Below are positions 48,337-58,600 of a stretch of DNA of 64,000 nucleotides, one piece after another. A model generated the notes under the pieces. The model ran no database searches and had not been told where the DNA came from. It saw only the letters and a program-made list of their open reading frames with translations. The stretch covers positions 3,720,001 through 3,784,000 of the forward strand of contig NC_014532.2 in assembly GCF_000196875.2 (NCBI RefSeq). Direction: 5' to 3'. This stretch comes from Halomonas elongata DSM 2581 (lineage in GTDB: Bacteria; Pseudomonadota; Gammaproteobacteria; Pseudomonadales; Halomonadaceae). Within the stretch, counting starts at the first letter, position 1. Every line of letters starts with the position of its first letter. A program made the position numbers and the translations under genes.

Positions 48337-49241
48337 CGACCATGCAAGTGATCGATGCCCACGTGCATTTCTGGCAGCTCGAGCAGGGCAACCAACCCTG
48401 GCTCGAGCGGCCGTCCCCCAACCTGCTCGGCGACTACAGCCCCATGGCCCACGATGTCGGCCCGGCCGAGTTGCGGCGCCAGCGCGGCGACATCGAGCTG
48501 CTCGGCGCCGTCCACGTCGAGGCCGACGCCGTCGACCCGGTCCAGGAGACGCGCTGGCTGGCAACGCTCGACGACGCAGGACATCCGCCGCTGCCTTCGG
48601 CGCTGGTCATCGGTGCCGATCTCTCCGCGCCCGAGGCCGCGCGAACGCTCGAGGAACAACTCGAGCACAGCGAGAAGGTGCGCGGCGTACGCCAGATCCT
48701 CAACGTGCACGAGGACCCGCATTTCGACTATGTGGGACGGCATTACATGAGCGAGCCGGCCTGGCGAGACAACTTTCGCCTGCTGGCACGCCACGACCTC
48801 TCGTTCGATCTGCAGATCTACCCGTCCCAGATGGCACAGGCCGCGGCTCTGGCGGCGGAGCATCCCGACACCCGGTTTCTGCTCAACCACGCGGGCATGT
48901 ATGTCGACCGCCAGGGTGTCAAGGGATGGCGCGCCTGGCGCGATGGCCTGCGTGAACTGGCCGCACGGGACAACGTCGCCGTCAAGCTGAGTGGTTTCGG
49001 CATGCTCGACCATCACTGGACGGTCGGCAGCATCCGGCCACTGATCCTCGAAGCGATCGACGCGTTCGGCGTGGAGCGCAGCCTGTTCGCCTCCAACTTC
49101 CCGGTGGACGGGCTCTACGCTCGCTACGCCGACATCTGGCACGCCTACGCCGAGATCGTCGCCGATGCCTCGCCCGATGAGCGTCGGGCCCTGTTCGTCG
49201 ACAACGCCCGACGCCTGTACCGCCTGGCGCCTCATACCTGA
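48333..49241 (+). CDS. L-rhamnono-1,4-lactonase (amidohydrolase 2 family)
   Basis: A 302-residue metal-dependent hydrolase: MQVIDAHVHFWQ (HxH), LLNHAGMY (His), and SNFPVDGL (Asp) are the amidohydrolase signature. Hydrolyses the lactone from rhamnose dehydrogenase to rhamnonate. Similar to LRA2 lactonases of the non-phosphorylative pathway, by context and pattern. Confidence 0.88.
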   Translation: MTTMQVIDAHVHFWQLEQGNQPWLERPSPNLLGDYSPMAHDVGPAELRRQRGDIELLGAVHVEADAVDPVQETRWLATLDDAGHPPLPSALVIGADLSAPEAARTLEEQLEHSEKVRGVRQILNVHEDPHFDYVGRHYMSEPAWRDNFRLLARHDLSFDLQIYPSQMAQAAALAAEHPDTRFLLNHAGMYVDRQGVKGWRAWRDGLRELAARDNVAVKLSGFGMLDHHWTVGSIRPLILEAIDAFGVERSLFASNFPVDGLYARYADIWHAYAEIVADASPDERRALFVDNARRLYRLAPHT

Positions 49242-49273
49242 CATCGCCGAATTCCCGACCCCTGGAGCCCTCC

Positions 49274-50044
49274 ATGCTTCTCAACGACAAGACCGTCATC
49301 ATCACCGGCGCCTCGCGCGGCATCGGCCGCGCCGCCGCCCTGGAATGCGCCCGCCAGGGCGCCAATCTGGTCATCGGCTACAGCGGCAGCGAAAGCAGCC
49401 GGCCACTGGTCGACGAACTGATCGGGGAGATCCGTTCGCTCGGGCGTGATGCTACCTCGGTGGGCGCCCCCGCCGGCGACCCGGATACCGGCGACAAGCT
49501 GGTCGATGCTGCCGTCAGCCACTTCGGCAGCGTCGACGTGTTCGTCAACAACGCCGGCATCTGCCCGTTCCACGGCTTCCTGGACATGCCCCGGGACACC
49601 TACCTGGAAACCGTCAACACCAACCTCAATGGTGCCTATTTCGCCGTACAGGCCGCCGCCAGGCGCATGAAGGAACAAGGCAACGGCGGCGCGATCATCG
49701 CGGTGAGCTCGATCAGTGCGCTGGTCGGCGGCGCCATGCAGACCCACTACACACCGACCAAGGCCGGGCTGCTCTCGCTGATGCAGTCCTGCGCCGTTGC
49801 CCTCGGCCCCTACGGTATCCGCTGCAATGCCCTGCTGCCGGGCACCATCGAGACCGACATCAACAAGGACGATCTGGCCGACCAGGAAAAGCGCGACTAC
49901 ATGATCGGCCGCACGCCGCTGGGCCGACTGGGACGCCCGGAAGACATGGCCGGCCCGATCGCCTTCCTCGCCTCCGACATGGCGGCCTACGTCACCGGCG
50001 CCTCGCTGCTGGTCGACGGCGGCATGTTCGTCAACCTGCAGTAG
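49274..50044 (+). CDS. L-rhamnose 1-dehydrogenase (SDR)
   Basis: A 256-residue short-chain dehydrogenase. GASRGIGRAA coenzyme motif, NNAGICPFHGFLDMP, catalytic S-Y-K in VSSISALVGGAMQTHYTPTKAG, and TGASLLVDGGMFVNLQ C-terminus. By recall it is highly similar to the Azotobacter L-rhamnose dehydrogenase, with which it shares HYTPTKAGLLSLMQSCA. Converts L-rhamnose to rhamnonolactone. Confidence 0.9.
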   Translation: MLLNDKTVIITGASRGIGRAAALECARQGANLVIGYSGSESSRPLVDELIGEIRSLGRDATSVGAPAGDPDTGDKLVDAAVSHFGSVDVFVNNAGICPFHGFLDMPRDTYLETVNTNLNGAYFAVQAAARRMKEQGNGGAIIAVSSISALVGGAMQTHYTPTKAGLLSLMQSCAVALGPYGIRCNALLPGTIETDINKDDLADQEKRDYMIGRTPLGRLGRPEDMAGPIAFLASDMAAYVTGASLLVDGGMFVNLQ

Positions 50045-50053
50045 GAGACCGGC

Positions 50054-50851
50054 ATGCAACTTCCGCGCAATCCCTTCAAGCACGCCCTCGATGGCCAGAC
50101 ACGCTATGGCTGCTGGGCCGGTTTCGGCACCGCCTATGCCGCCGAGATCCTCGCCACCACCGGTTTCGACTGGCTGCTGATCGATGGCGAGCACGCCCCC
50201 AACCCGGTGCCGGCCGTACTCGGCCAGCTCCAGGCCGTGGCGCCCTATGACAGCGCCCCGGTGGTACGTGCCGTCAATCACGATCCCGCCCTGATCAAGC
50301 GGCTGCTCGACATCGGCACCCAGACCCTGATGGTGCCGATGGTGGATACCGCCGAACAGGCCGAAGCCCTGGTGCGCGCCACGCGCTTCCCACCGCATGG
50401 CATCCGCGGCGTGGGCGGCGGCCTGACCCGCGCGACACGCTGGGACGCCGTACCCGACTACATCGAAACCGCTCACCACGAGCTGTGCCTGATCGTTCAG
50501 GTCGAGTCACCGCAGGGCATCGACAATGTCGAGGCCATCGCTGCCGTGGAGGGCGTCGATGCTGTGTTCATCGGCCCTGCCGACCTCTCCACCGGACTCG
50601 GCCATATCGGCAATCCCGGTCACCCCGAGGTACAGGCGATGATCCGCCGCGCCTTCGATGCCGCCCAGGCGGCCGGCAAGGCCACCGGCATCCTCGCACC
50701 CGCCGAGCAGGACGCCCGGCGCTATGCCGAGTGGGGCTTCGACTTCATCGCCGTGGGCATCGACATCAGCCTGCTGCGCCAGGCCGCCCTGCAGACCCTG
50801 GAGCGCTACAAGCCCGGCGAGTCCCGGGCGACACCTTCCGCCACGTACTGA
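50054..50851 (+). CDS. rhmA: 2-keto-3-deoxy-L-rhamnonate aldolase (HpcH/HpaI family)
   Basis: A 265-residue class II aldolase: WLLIDGEHAPNP, TQTLMVPMVDTAEQA, RGVGGGLTRATRW, VQVESPQGIDNVEAIAAVEGVDAVFIGPADLS with metal ligands Glu/Asp. Cleaves 2-keto-3-deoxy-L-rhamnonate to pyruvate and L-lactaldehyde. Directly downstream of the dehydrogenase; consistent with RhmA. Confidence 0.88.
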   Translation: MQLPRNPFKHALDGQTRYGCWAGFGTAYAAEILATTGFDWLLIDGEHAPNPVPAVLGQLQAVAPYDSAPVVRAVNHDPALIKRLLDIGTQTLMVPMVDTAEQAEALVRATRFPPHGIRGVGGGLTRATRWDAVPDYIETAHHELCLIVQVESPQGIDNVEAIAAVEGVDAVFIGPADLSTGLGHIGNPGHPEVQAMIRRAFDAAQAAGKATGILAPAEQDARRYAEWGFDFIAVGIDISLLRQAALQTLERYKPGESRATPSATY

Positions 50852-50911
50852 ACCGCAACGCCAACGACACACGCGACAACGGCATAACACCACAACGAGA
50901 GGAGTCGATTC

Positions 50912-52351
50912 ATGGCCAGCGATATCCAGACCCACCAGAACTACATCAACGGAGCCTTCGTCCCCGCCCGCGAACACCTCGAGGTACGCAACCCAGCCAA
51001 CGGGCAGTTGCTCTCGCGGGCGCCGGAATCCTCAGCGGACGACGTCGAGCGCGCCCTGGACGCCGCCCGCGCCGCCCAGAAGCCCTGGTCACGCCTGCCC
51101 GCCGTGGAGCGCGCCGCCTACCTGCAGCGCCTCGCCGACGAAATACGCCGCGAGGCCAAGTCCCTGGCGCGGATCATCACCGAAGAACAGGGCAAGGTCT
51201 CCGGCCTGGCCGAAGTGGAGGTCAACTTCACCGCGGACTATCTCGACTACATGGCCGGCTGGGCACGACGCATCGAGGGCGAGATCATCGAAAGCGACCG
51301 TCCCGGCGAGAACATCTTCCTGTTCCGCAAGCCGCTGGGCGTGGTCGCCGGCATCCTGCCGTGGAACTTCCCGTTCTTTCTGATCGCTCGCAAGATGGCC
51401 CCGGCACTGGTCACCGGCAACACCGTGGTGATCAAGCCCAGCGAGGAGACACCCAACAACTGCTTCGCCTTCACGCGCCTGCTCGACCGGATTGGCCTTC
51501 CCGAGGGCGTGTTCAACGTGGTCAGCGGCAGCGGCGCCAGTACCGGCAACGCCCTGACGGCGAGTTCGCGGGTCGACATGATCAGCTTCACCGGCAGCGT
51601 CGAGACCGGCTCGCGCATCATGCGCGGCGCCGCCGACAACATCACCAAGCTCAACCTGGAACTGGGCGGCAAGGCGCCGGCCATCGTCCTCGACGACGCC
51701 GATATCGACCTGGCCGTGCAATCGATCCGCGCCTCTCGAATCATCAACACCGGCCAGGTGTGCAACTGCGCCGAACGCATCTACGTGCAGCGCGGCGTGG
51801 CCGACGAGTTCACCGACAAGCTGGCCCGTGCCATGGCCGAGACCACCTACGGCGATCCGCTGGCGCAGCCGGACATCGAGATGGGGCCGCTGATCAACCA
51901 GCAGGGGCTGGACAAGGTCGCCGCCATGGTCGAACGCGCCTCCCGGGACGGCGCCGAGACGATCACCGGCGGGCGCGTCGCCGATCTCGGCCAGGGCTTC
52001 CACTACCAGCCCACGGTGCTGGCCGGCTGCCACGGTGACATGGAAATCATGCGCCGGGAGATCTTCGGCCCGGTACTGCCGATCCAGATCGTCGACGACC
52101 TCGATGAGGCGATCCAGCTCGCCAACGACTCCGACTACGGCCTGACCTCCTCGGTCTATACCCGCAGCCTCGCCCGCGCCATGCACGCCTGTCGCGAGAT
52201 CGATTACGGCGAGACCTACATCAACCGCGAGAACTTCGAGGCGATGCAGGGCTTCCATGCCGGTACCCGGAAGTCGGGCATCGGAGGGGCCGACGGCAAG
52301 CACGGCCTCTATGAGTACACCCACAGCCACGTGGTCTACCTCGAGACCTGA
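50912..52351 (+). CDS. aldA: Lactaldehyde dehydrogenase (AldA-like)
   Basis: A 479-residue ALDH, the same length as E. coli AldA and with shared stretches (MAGWARRIEGEIIESDRPGEN, WNFPFFLIARKMAPAL, GQVCNCAERIYVQ, ENFEAMQGFHAG). Catalytic Cys284 and Glu250 are present. Oxidises L-lactaldehyde to L-lactate, finishing the rhamnose pathway. RBS GAGAGG precedes the ATG. Confidence 0.93.
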   Translation: MASDIQTHQNYINGAFVPAREHLEVRNPANGQLLSRAPESSADDVERALDAARAAQKPWSRLPAVERAAYLQRLADEIRREAKSLARIITEEQGKVSGLAEVEVNFTADYLDYMAGWARRIEGEIIESDRPGENIFLFRKPLGVVAGILPWNFPFFLIARKMAPALVTGNTVVIKPSEETPNNCFAFTRLLDRIGLPEGVFNVVSGSGASTGNALTASSRVDMISFTGSVETGSRIMRGAADNITKLNLELGGKAPAIVLDDADIDLAVQSIRASRIINTGQVCNCAERIYVQRGVADEFTDKLARAMAETTYGDPLAQPDIEMGPLINQQGLDKVAAMVERASRDGAETITGGRVADLGQGFHYQPTVLAGCHGDMEIMRREIFGPVLPIQIVDDLDEAIQLANDSDYGLTSSVYTRSLARAMHACREIDYGETYINRENFEAMQGFHAGTRKSGIGGADGKHGLYEYTHSHVVYLET

Positions 52352-52387
52352 GCCCCGACACCTCAATAACAACAGGAGGGACTCGCC

Positions 52388-53902
52388 ATGGGCGCGACAT
52401 CCCATGAAACACCGGCCGCCTCGGCCCCGCGCAGCGAGTACGAGCGCCAGCCCGTCCCCGACGAGGCACGCCTGGGATTCAAGAGCTTTCTCGGCATGTA
52501 TGCCGGCGAACACACCGCCGGCACCGAGCTGATGATCGGCCCGCTGTTCGTCCTGGCGGGCGTGTCGGCCTTCGACGTGGTGGTCGGCCTGCTGATCGGC
52601 AATGCACTGGCGGTACTGAGCTGGCTGTTCCTCACGGCCCCGATCGGAACCCGGGCACGGCTGACGCTCTATTACCATCTCGAGAAGATCGCCGGGCGCT
52701 ACACGGTCATCCTCTACAACCTGGCCAACGGCCTGGCGTTCTGCTTCCTCGCCGGCGCCATGATCACCGTCTCCGCCACCGCCGTGGGCGTCTGGTTCGG
52801 CTTCCCGCTGCCGACCCTGGCGGACATGACGCCGAACAGCATCGGCTGGGTACTCAGCGTGCTCGGCGTCGGCATCATGATCACCATCGTGGCGGCCTAT
52901 GGCTACCGTTTCGTGTCCTGGTTCGCCAACATCGCCGCCCCCTGGATGGTCCTGATCTTCCTGGGCTTCGGTATCGTCTCGCTGAAGTGGTTCATCGACG
53001 CCACGGGGACGACCGTCGCCTCGGCCGGCGATCTGTGGCAACTGGCCGAAACGGCGATCTGGACCGGTGTGCACGTGCCCGGACAACCGGACTTCACCAT
53101 CTGGCATGTCATCTTCTTCGCCTGGTTCGCCAACATGGCCATGCACATCGGCATGTCCGACCTGTCGGTACTGCGTTTCGCGCGCAAGAGCTGGTACAGC
53201 ATCGCCGCGGCGGCGGGGATGTATGTCGGCCACTTCATGGCCTGGCTGGCGGCCTCCATGCTGTTCGCCTTCCAGATGTACGACGCCGGCCTGAGCAGCG
53301 AGGCTGCCGTGGTCGCCGCCGCGGAGGCCGGTCGGATACCGGATCCGCTCCCCGGCCCCCTGGCCGATCAGGCACTCGGCGTGGCGGGCCTGATCTGCGT
53401 GATCATCGCCGGCTGGACCACCGCCAATCCGACCATCTACCGCGCCGGGCTTGCCTTCCAGGCCGTCATCCCTCGGGTCTCGCGGTTTCATGTCACGATC
53501 GGCACGGGGCTGCTGACCACCTTCGTGGCGATGTTCCCCGGCGTGGCGATGCAGCTGCTGGGCTTCGTCGCCCTGTACGGCCTGCTGCTGATGCCGATCG
53601 GCGCGGTGATCGTCATCGACTACTGGCTGCTTCCGAAACTCGGCCTGAAGAGTTTCTACGCCGAATACGCGGGGCATCGACTGACCATCCCGGCACTGGG
53701 TACCTGGCTGGTCACCCTGGCGATCTGCCTGATGCTGGTGAGGCTTGCCGACATCGAGATCTTCTTCGTGGCCCTGCCTGGCTGGTTCATCGCCGCCGCC
53801 CTGTTCACCGGGCTGAGCTACCTGGCGCAACGGCATCGAACTGAGGCCGCCATGACCACGGCGACCGTCCCGGGCAGTTCGGCCACCACCACGAGGGAGT
53901 AA
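52388..53902 (+). CDS. NCS1-like permease in the rhamnose operon
   Basis: A 504-residue protein with about 12 hydrophobic segments, related to the nucleobase:cation symporter-1 (cytosine permease-like) superfamily: YAGEHTAGTELMIGPLFVLAGVSAFDVVVGLLIG, FFAWFANMAMHIGMSDLSVLRFARK, and GWTTANPTIYRAGLAFQAVIPR (landmarks). NCS1 members usually move purines, pyrimidines or related compounds. The operon position suggests rhamnose or an analogue, which is not proven. Followed by a small membrane protein. Confidence 0.85.
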   Translation: MGATSHETPAASAPRSEYERQPVPDEARLGFKSFLGMYAGEHTAGTELMIGPLFVLAGVSAFDVVVGLLIGNALAVLSWLFLTAPIGTRARLTLYYHLEKIAGRYTVILYNLANGLAFCFLAGAMITVSATAVGVWFGFPLPTLADMTPNSIGWVLSVLGVGIMITIVAAYGYRFVSWFANIAAPWMVLIFLGFGIVSLKWFIDATGTTVASAGDLWQLAETAIWTGVHVPGQPDFTIWHVIFFAWFANMAMHIGMSDLSVLRFARKSWYSIAAAAGMYVGHFMAWLAASMLFAFQMYDAGLSSEAAVVAAAEAGRIPDPLPGPLADQALGVAGLICVIIAGWTTANPTIYRAGLAFQAVIPRVSRFHVTIGTGLLTTFVAMFPGVAMQLLGFVALYGLLLMPIGAVIVIDYWLLPKLGLKSFYAEYAGHRLTIPALGTWLVTLAICLMLVRLADIEIFFVALPGWFIAAALFTGLSYLAQRHRTEAAMTTATVPGSSATTTRE

Positions 53903-53907
53903 CCGCC

Positions 53908-54108
53908 ATGCGCACGATCCTCAAGACCCTCTCGCTGTCGATGCTCGTCCTGACGGTGCTGCTTCCGAGCCTGTACCTGTTCGATGTCCTCGGCGAGATC
54001 GCGATGAAGTGGGCGCTGCTGCTCGTCACGCTCGTCTGGTTTGCCGTCACGCCCCTGTGGATGGGGCGTCGACAACCAGCATCCCAGCGCGGGCACCGCG
54101 GCTCATGA
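53908..54108 (+). CDS. Small two-TM protein next to the permease
   Basis: A 66-residue protein with two predicted membrane segments (LSMLVLTVLLPSLYLFDVLG; ALLLVTLVWFAVTPLWMG) and a basic tail. It starts 5 nt after the permease stop. It could be a subunit or chaperone of the transporter (inference). Not a recognised family. Confidence 0.65.
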   Translation: MRTILKTLSLSMLVLTVLLPSLYLFDVLGEIAMKWALLLVTLVWFAVTPLWMGRRQPASQRGHRGS

Positions 54109-54260
54109 CCCGCTGACCGATGCGGGCGGCTCGGTCTCGGCAATCGCGCCGAGGCTCGAGTTCGCCGCTCCCCCAAGCATTCCCTCACGACATGGAGACC
54201 GGTCGCCCCGGTCTTCACGGGCAGGCTCATTCCAACAACGACCACGCGAGAGTTCACGCC

Positions 54261-55619
54261 ATGGAAATTCTGCACCTTGCGATCGCCATATCGCTCATTC
54301 TGCTCCTGATTCTCTACGCCAAGCTGAACCCCGCCATCAGCCTGATCATCGGCAGTCTCTATCTCGGCCTTGCCATGGGACTCGGCATGACCGGCACCGT
54401 GGACGCCATCAGCGGCGGTTTCGGCGATATCATGGCCGGCATCGGCCTGCCCATCGGCTTTGGCGTCATCATCGGCCAATTGATGAGCGACTCCGGGGCC
54501 GCCCACAAGATCGCCCACACCCTGGTGAAGAGTGCGCCACGCGGTGCAGGGCTCTATGCCCTTGGGCTGACCGGTTTCCTGCTCTCGATCCCGGTCTTTT
54601 TCGACGTGACCTTCGTGATTCTCGTGCCGCTGGGCGTGGCGCTGGCCAAGACGCTCGGTCGGCCACTGCCCTATGCCATCGGGGCTCTGGTCATCGGGGC
54701 CGCCACCTCGCACACCATCGTGCCACCGACCCCCAACCCGCTGGCGGCGGCCACCATTCTGGACTTCGATATCGGCGTTATGACCTTCGCCGGCCTGGGC
54801 GTCGGCCTGATCACCGCGCTGGTGGTGATGAAGCTCTACTTCCTGATTCTCGACAGGGGCATCTGGAACGCCCGCACGGACGAACTGGGCGTCGCCACGG
54901 TCGGTGGCAGCGACTCGACAGCACCGGCCGATTTCGACCGGATCCCGCTCTGGCAGGCCCTGTTGCCGATCGCCCTGCCGATCCTGCTGATCCTCAGCGG
55001 CACCCTCTATGATTACTGCCAGCAGCTGGGGGTGCTGGCCGGCAGCGAGCTCCCCGCCTTCGTGGCCTTCATCAGTGATCGGATCGTCGCGTTGATGGCC
55101 GGTGCCCTGGCCGCCTATGCCGTGGCCTCGCGCAGCATGAACCGTGACGAGCGTGACACCGCCGCCGCCACTGGCCTGCAGACCGCCGGCATGGTCCTCC
55201 TGGTCACCGGTGCCGGCGGTTCGCTGGGCAGCGTGATCGAGGCCACCCAGATCGGCCAGACGCTGGTCGACAGCGTCTTCCGCGAAACCCAGTCACCGCT
55301 CAGCATGATTCTGCTCACCTATGGCCTGGCGGCCATCTTCCGTATCGCCCAGGGCTCGGGGACCGTCGCCGGCATCACCGCCATGACGATCATGGCCGGT
55401 GCTGCCTCCACCGGCGTGGTCGACCCGATCTGGATCGCCCTGGCAGCCCTGTCGGGCGGCATCAGCATCGGGCACGTCAACGACAGCGGCTTCTGGATCA
55501 CGACACAACTCGCCGGCTTCAGTGTTCGGGGCGGGTTCAAGACCTACACGCTCGGCGAAGCCATGGTGTCACTGATGATTCTGGGACTGACGCTGATCGG
55601 TGCCTTCATCTGGGGGTAG
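54261..55619 (+). CDS. GntP-family permease
   Basis: A 452-residue 12-14-TM transporter. GntP motifs: FGDIMAGIGLPIGFGVIIGQLMSDSGAAHKIA, GLTGFLLSIPVFFDVTFVILVPLGVALAK, HTIVPPTPNPLAAA, and GHVNDSGFW near the C-terminus (landmarks). Takes up sugar acids such as gluconate. Possibly brings rhamnonate or another aldonate to this pathway. Start at 54261 is chosen for the usual family N-terminus; upstream codons are non-homologous. Confidence 0.9.
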   Translation: MEILHLAIAISLILLLILYAKLNPAISLIIGSLYLGLAMGLGMTGTVDAISGGFGDIMAGIGLPIGFGVIIGQLMSDSGAAHKIAHTLVKSAPRGAGLYALGLTGFLLSIPVFFDVTFVILVPLGVALAKTLGRPLPYAIGALVIGAATSHTIVPPTPNPLAAATILDFDIGVMTFAGLGVGLITALVVMKLYFLILDRGIWNARTDELGVATVGGSDSTAPADFDRIPLWQALLPIALPILLILSGTLYDYCQQLGVLAGSELPAFVAFISDRIVALMAGALAAYAVASRSMNRDERDTAAATGLQTAGMVLLVTGAGGSLGSVIEATQIGQTLVDSVFRETQSPLSMILLTYGLAAIFRIAQGSGTVAGITAMTIMAGAASTGVVDPIWIALAALSGGISIGHVNDSGFWITTQLAGFSVRGGFKTYTLGEAMVSLMILGLTLIGAFIWG

Positions 55620-58600
55620 GCCTTCTTCGCAACTCGCCCAGCAGCGCCTGCAGCGGGTGCGGCAGGGCCTGATCGGAGAGGCGCCGGACCTGGCTGCGGC
55701 AGGAGTAGCCGGTCGCCAGCAGGCGGCCGGCATTGGCGTCGTCCTCGACGACCTTCTGCCAGGATTGGCTGTAGATGGTCTTCGAGGTGTCGAGGTTGCG
55801 CGCCTCGTGACCATAGGTGCCGGACATGCCACAGCAGCCGGTACTGACCGGCTCCAGCGCCAGGCCGAAGGCGGCAAACACCTGCTGCCAGGCGCCGGGC
55901 GAGCCCGGTGCAGTGGTCTTCTCGGTGCAGTGGGCAAGAAGCTTGTAGGCCGTCGGCGTGTCGCCGTCCCGACGTGCCGGGGCGAGGCGCGGGGCCAGGG
56001 TCACCAGCCACTCCTGCAGCATCAATACCTCGGGCACGGCATCCGGGCCCAGCGCCTGCACGTATTCCTGGCGATAGGTCAGGGTCATGGCCGGGTCGAT
56101 ACCCACCAGAGGGACGCCGAACTCGGCCAGCGTCTTCAGTCGACCGGCCTGCTTCTCGGCGGTTCGCTCGAAGGCGCCCAGGAAGCCCTGGACATTGAGC
56201 GGCTTGCCATTGGGGGCAAAGGGCGCGACGAACACCTTGATGTCGAGACGGCTGAGCAGTTCGACGACATCCATCACCAGCCTGGCCTCGAAGTAGCTGG
56301 TGAAGGCGTCCTGGACGAGCACCACACTGCGGGCCCGCTGGGCCTCGGTGAGCAGCCCGAGCGAGGTGGGCGTCGCCTCGGCCACGCCCCAGGCAGCGAG
56401 CTGTCGCTTGAGACTGGCGCGGGACAGCCGCGGGCTGTCGACCATGCCGATGGGCCCGGCCAGCAGGCGGTCCACCAGTCGGCTGCCCAGGGCGGCGTTG
56501 TAGAGCGGCGCGACCCGGGAGAGCGTCGGCACCATGAACTCCAGCCCGCCGATCAGATAGTCGCGTAGCGGCCGCAGATAGCGACCGTGGTAGACCTCCA
56601 GAAAGCGCGACCGGGAGTCGGGCACGTTGACCTTGACCGGGCACTGGCCGGCGCAGGACTTGCAGGCCAGGCAGCCGGCCATGGCGTCGTAGACCTCGTG
56701 GGAGAAATCATCTTCCCGGCTGCGACGCAGGGTGTTGAAGGTGCGCTGCGGCAGGTCGCGGACGAAGCCCCAGGCGCCTTCGGCCTTCTTCCTGCGGGAC
56801 TCTTCCACTAGATCGACGCCGGCCCCGCCCTGCAGGCGCAGCCACTCGCGGATCAGGCTGGCACGCCCCTTGGGCGAGTGGCGGCGATCGCGGGTGGCCT
56901 TCCACGACGGGCACATGGCGTCATCGGGATCATAGTTGTAGCAGGCGCCGTTGCCGTTGCAATAGACGGTGGCCGCATGAGCCTGCCAGGCCCCTTCATC
57001 GATGGTGCGGTCATGCTGGCCGCGGGTGGGCACGCCATCGATGGCCAGGAGTCCGGGATCGAGCAGCTTGACCGGCTGCGCCTCGCTGGCCTCCGACGCG
57101 GCGATACTTTCCGTGCCAGTATCGGGGCCAGGACTGCGCGAAGGCGCTGTGAACCCCTCCCTGGGCGCTACATTTGCCATCCCTGGCAAATGACCTTCGC
57201 TACGACCCGCCCCCGATACCCCACTTCCGGAGAAGGGCTGGTCGGGTGTGTCGCCGCCGGGCGTCGCGATCTTGCCCGGGTTGAGCTGGTTGTGCGGATC
57301 GAAGGCAGCCTTGACCCGTTGCAGACTGGGATAGAGGGCGCCGAAGAATGTCGGCGCGTACTCCGAGCGCACGCCCTTGCCGTGCTCGCCCCACAGTAGA
57401 CCATGGTACTTGTGGGTCAGCTCGGCGACCTCGTCGGACACCTCGCGGATCAAGCGCTCCTGCTCTGGATCCTTCATGTCGATGGCCGGACGCACGTGGA
57501 GCACCCCGGCGTCGACATGACCGAACATGCCGTACTGCAGGCCGCGAGCGTCGAGGGCGGCACGAAACTCACCGATGAAGTCCGCCAGGTGTTCCGGCGG
57601 CACCGCAGTATCCTCGACGAAGGGAATCGGGCGCTTTTCCCCCTTGGCGTTGCCGAGCAGGCCCACGGCGCGCTTGCGCATGCCGTAGACCCGCTTGATG
57701 GCGTCGCGGCCGGAGGCCAGGGTGTAGCCCAGCCGCTCGACGCCGGCATCTTCCTCGAGATGACGGCAGAAGGCCGCGACCCGCTCATTCAGTCGTTCGG
57801 GGTCGTCGTCGTTGAACTCCACCAGGTTGATGCCACGCACCGGCGTCTCGCCCGACGGAAAGAACTCGGCCACGCTGTCCCAGATGAAGTCGTCCATGGC
57901 CAGCAACAGCACGGTGTCGTCCACCGTCTCGATGGAAGTCGGCGAGGCATCGCTGGCCATTAGTGCCTTGGCGTCGCGCAAGGCATCCATGAAGCCGGCA
58001 TAGCGTACGTTGACCAGCGTCGAATGCGCCGGGATCGGCAGCACCTTGAGCACCGCCTCGCTGGTGAAGGCCAGCGAGCCCTCGGCACCGCACAGCAGGC
58101 TGTTCATATCGAGGCGGCCCTGATCATCGCGCAGGTGCGCCAGGTCGTAGCCGGTCAGGCAGCGATTGAGGGGCGGAAAGGTGTCGCGAATCCGCTCGGC
58201 CTGGGTGTCGATGATCTCGCGGGCGGTGCGATAGGCCCGGCCGGTGGCATCATCGCGCGCGCACAGCGACTCGAGCTCGCCATCGCTCACCGGGCGACTC
58301 ACCAGGCGCTCGCCGCCCAGCAGCAGGCTGTCGAGCTCCAGCACATGATCGCGTGTCTTGCCGTACTCGCAACTGCCCTGGCCGCTGGCGTCGGTGGCGA
58401 TCATGCCGCCGATGGTCGCCCGGTTGGACGTGGAAAGTTCCGGGGCAAAGAACAGCCCGTGGGGCTTGAGCGCCGCGTTGAGCTGGTCCTTGACCACCCC
58501 GGCCTGGACTCGCACCCGGCGGTTCTCCACATCGATGTCGAGGATGCGGTTCATGTGCCGGGAAACATCCACCACCAGGCCGTCGGTGAGCGACTGGCCA

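Noticed and set aside
51089..53836. 915-residue leftward open frame opposite aldA and the NCS1 permease
   Set aside because: It is antisense to two well-supported genes, and its composition (runs of Gly, His, Arg, Asp) is typical of antisense frames in GC-rich DNA.
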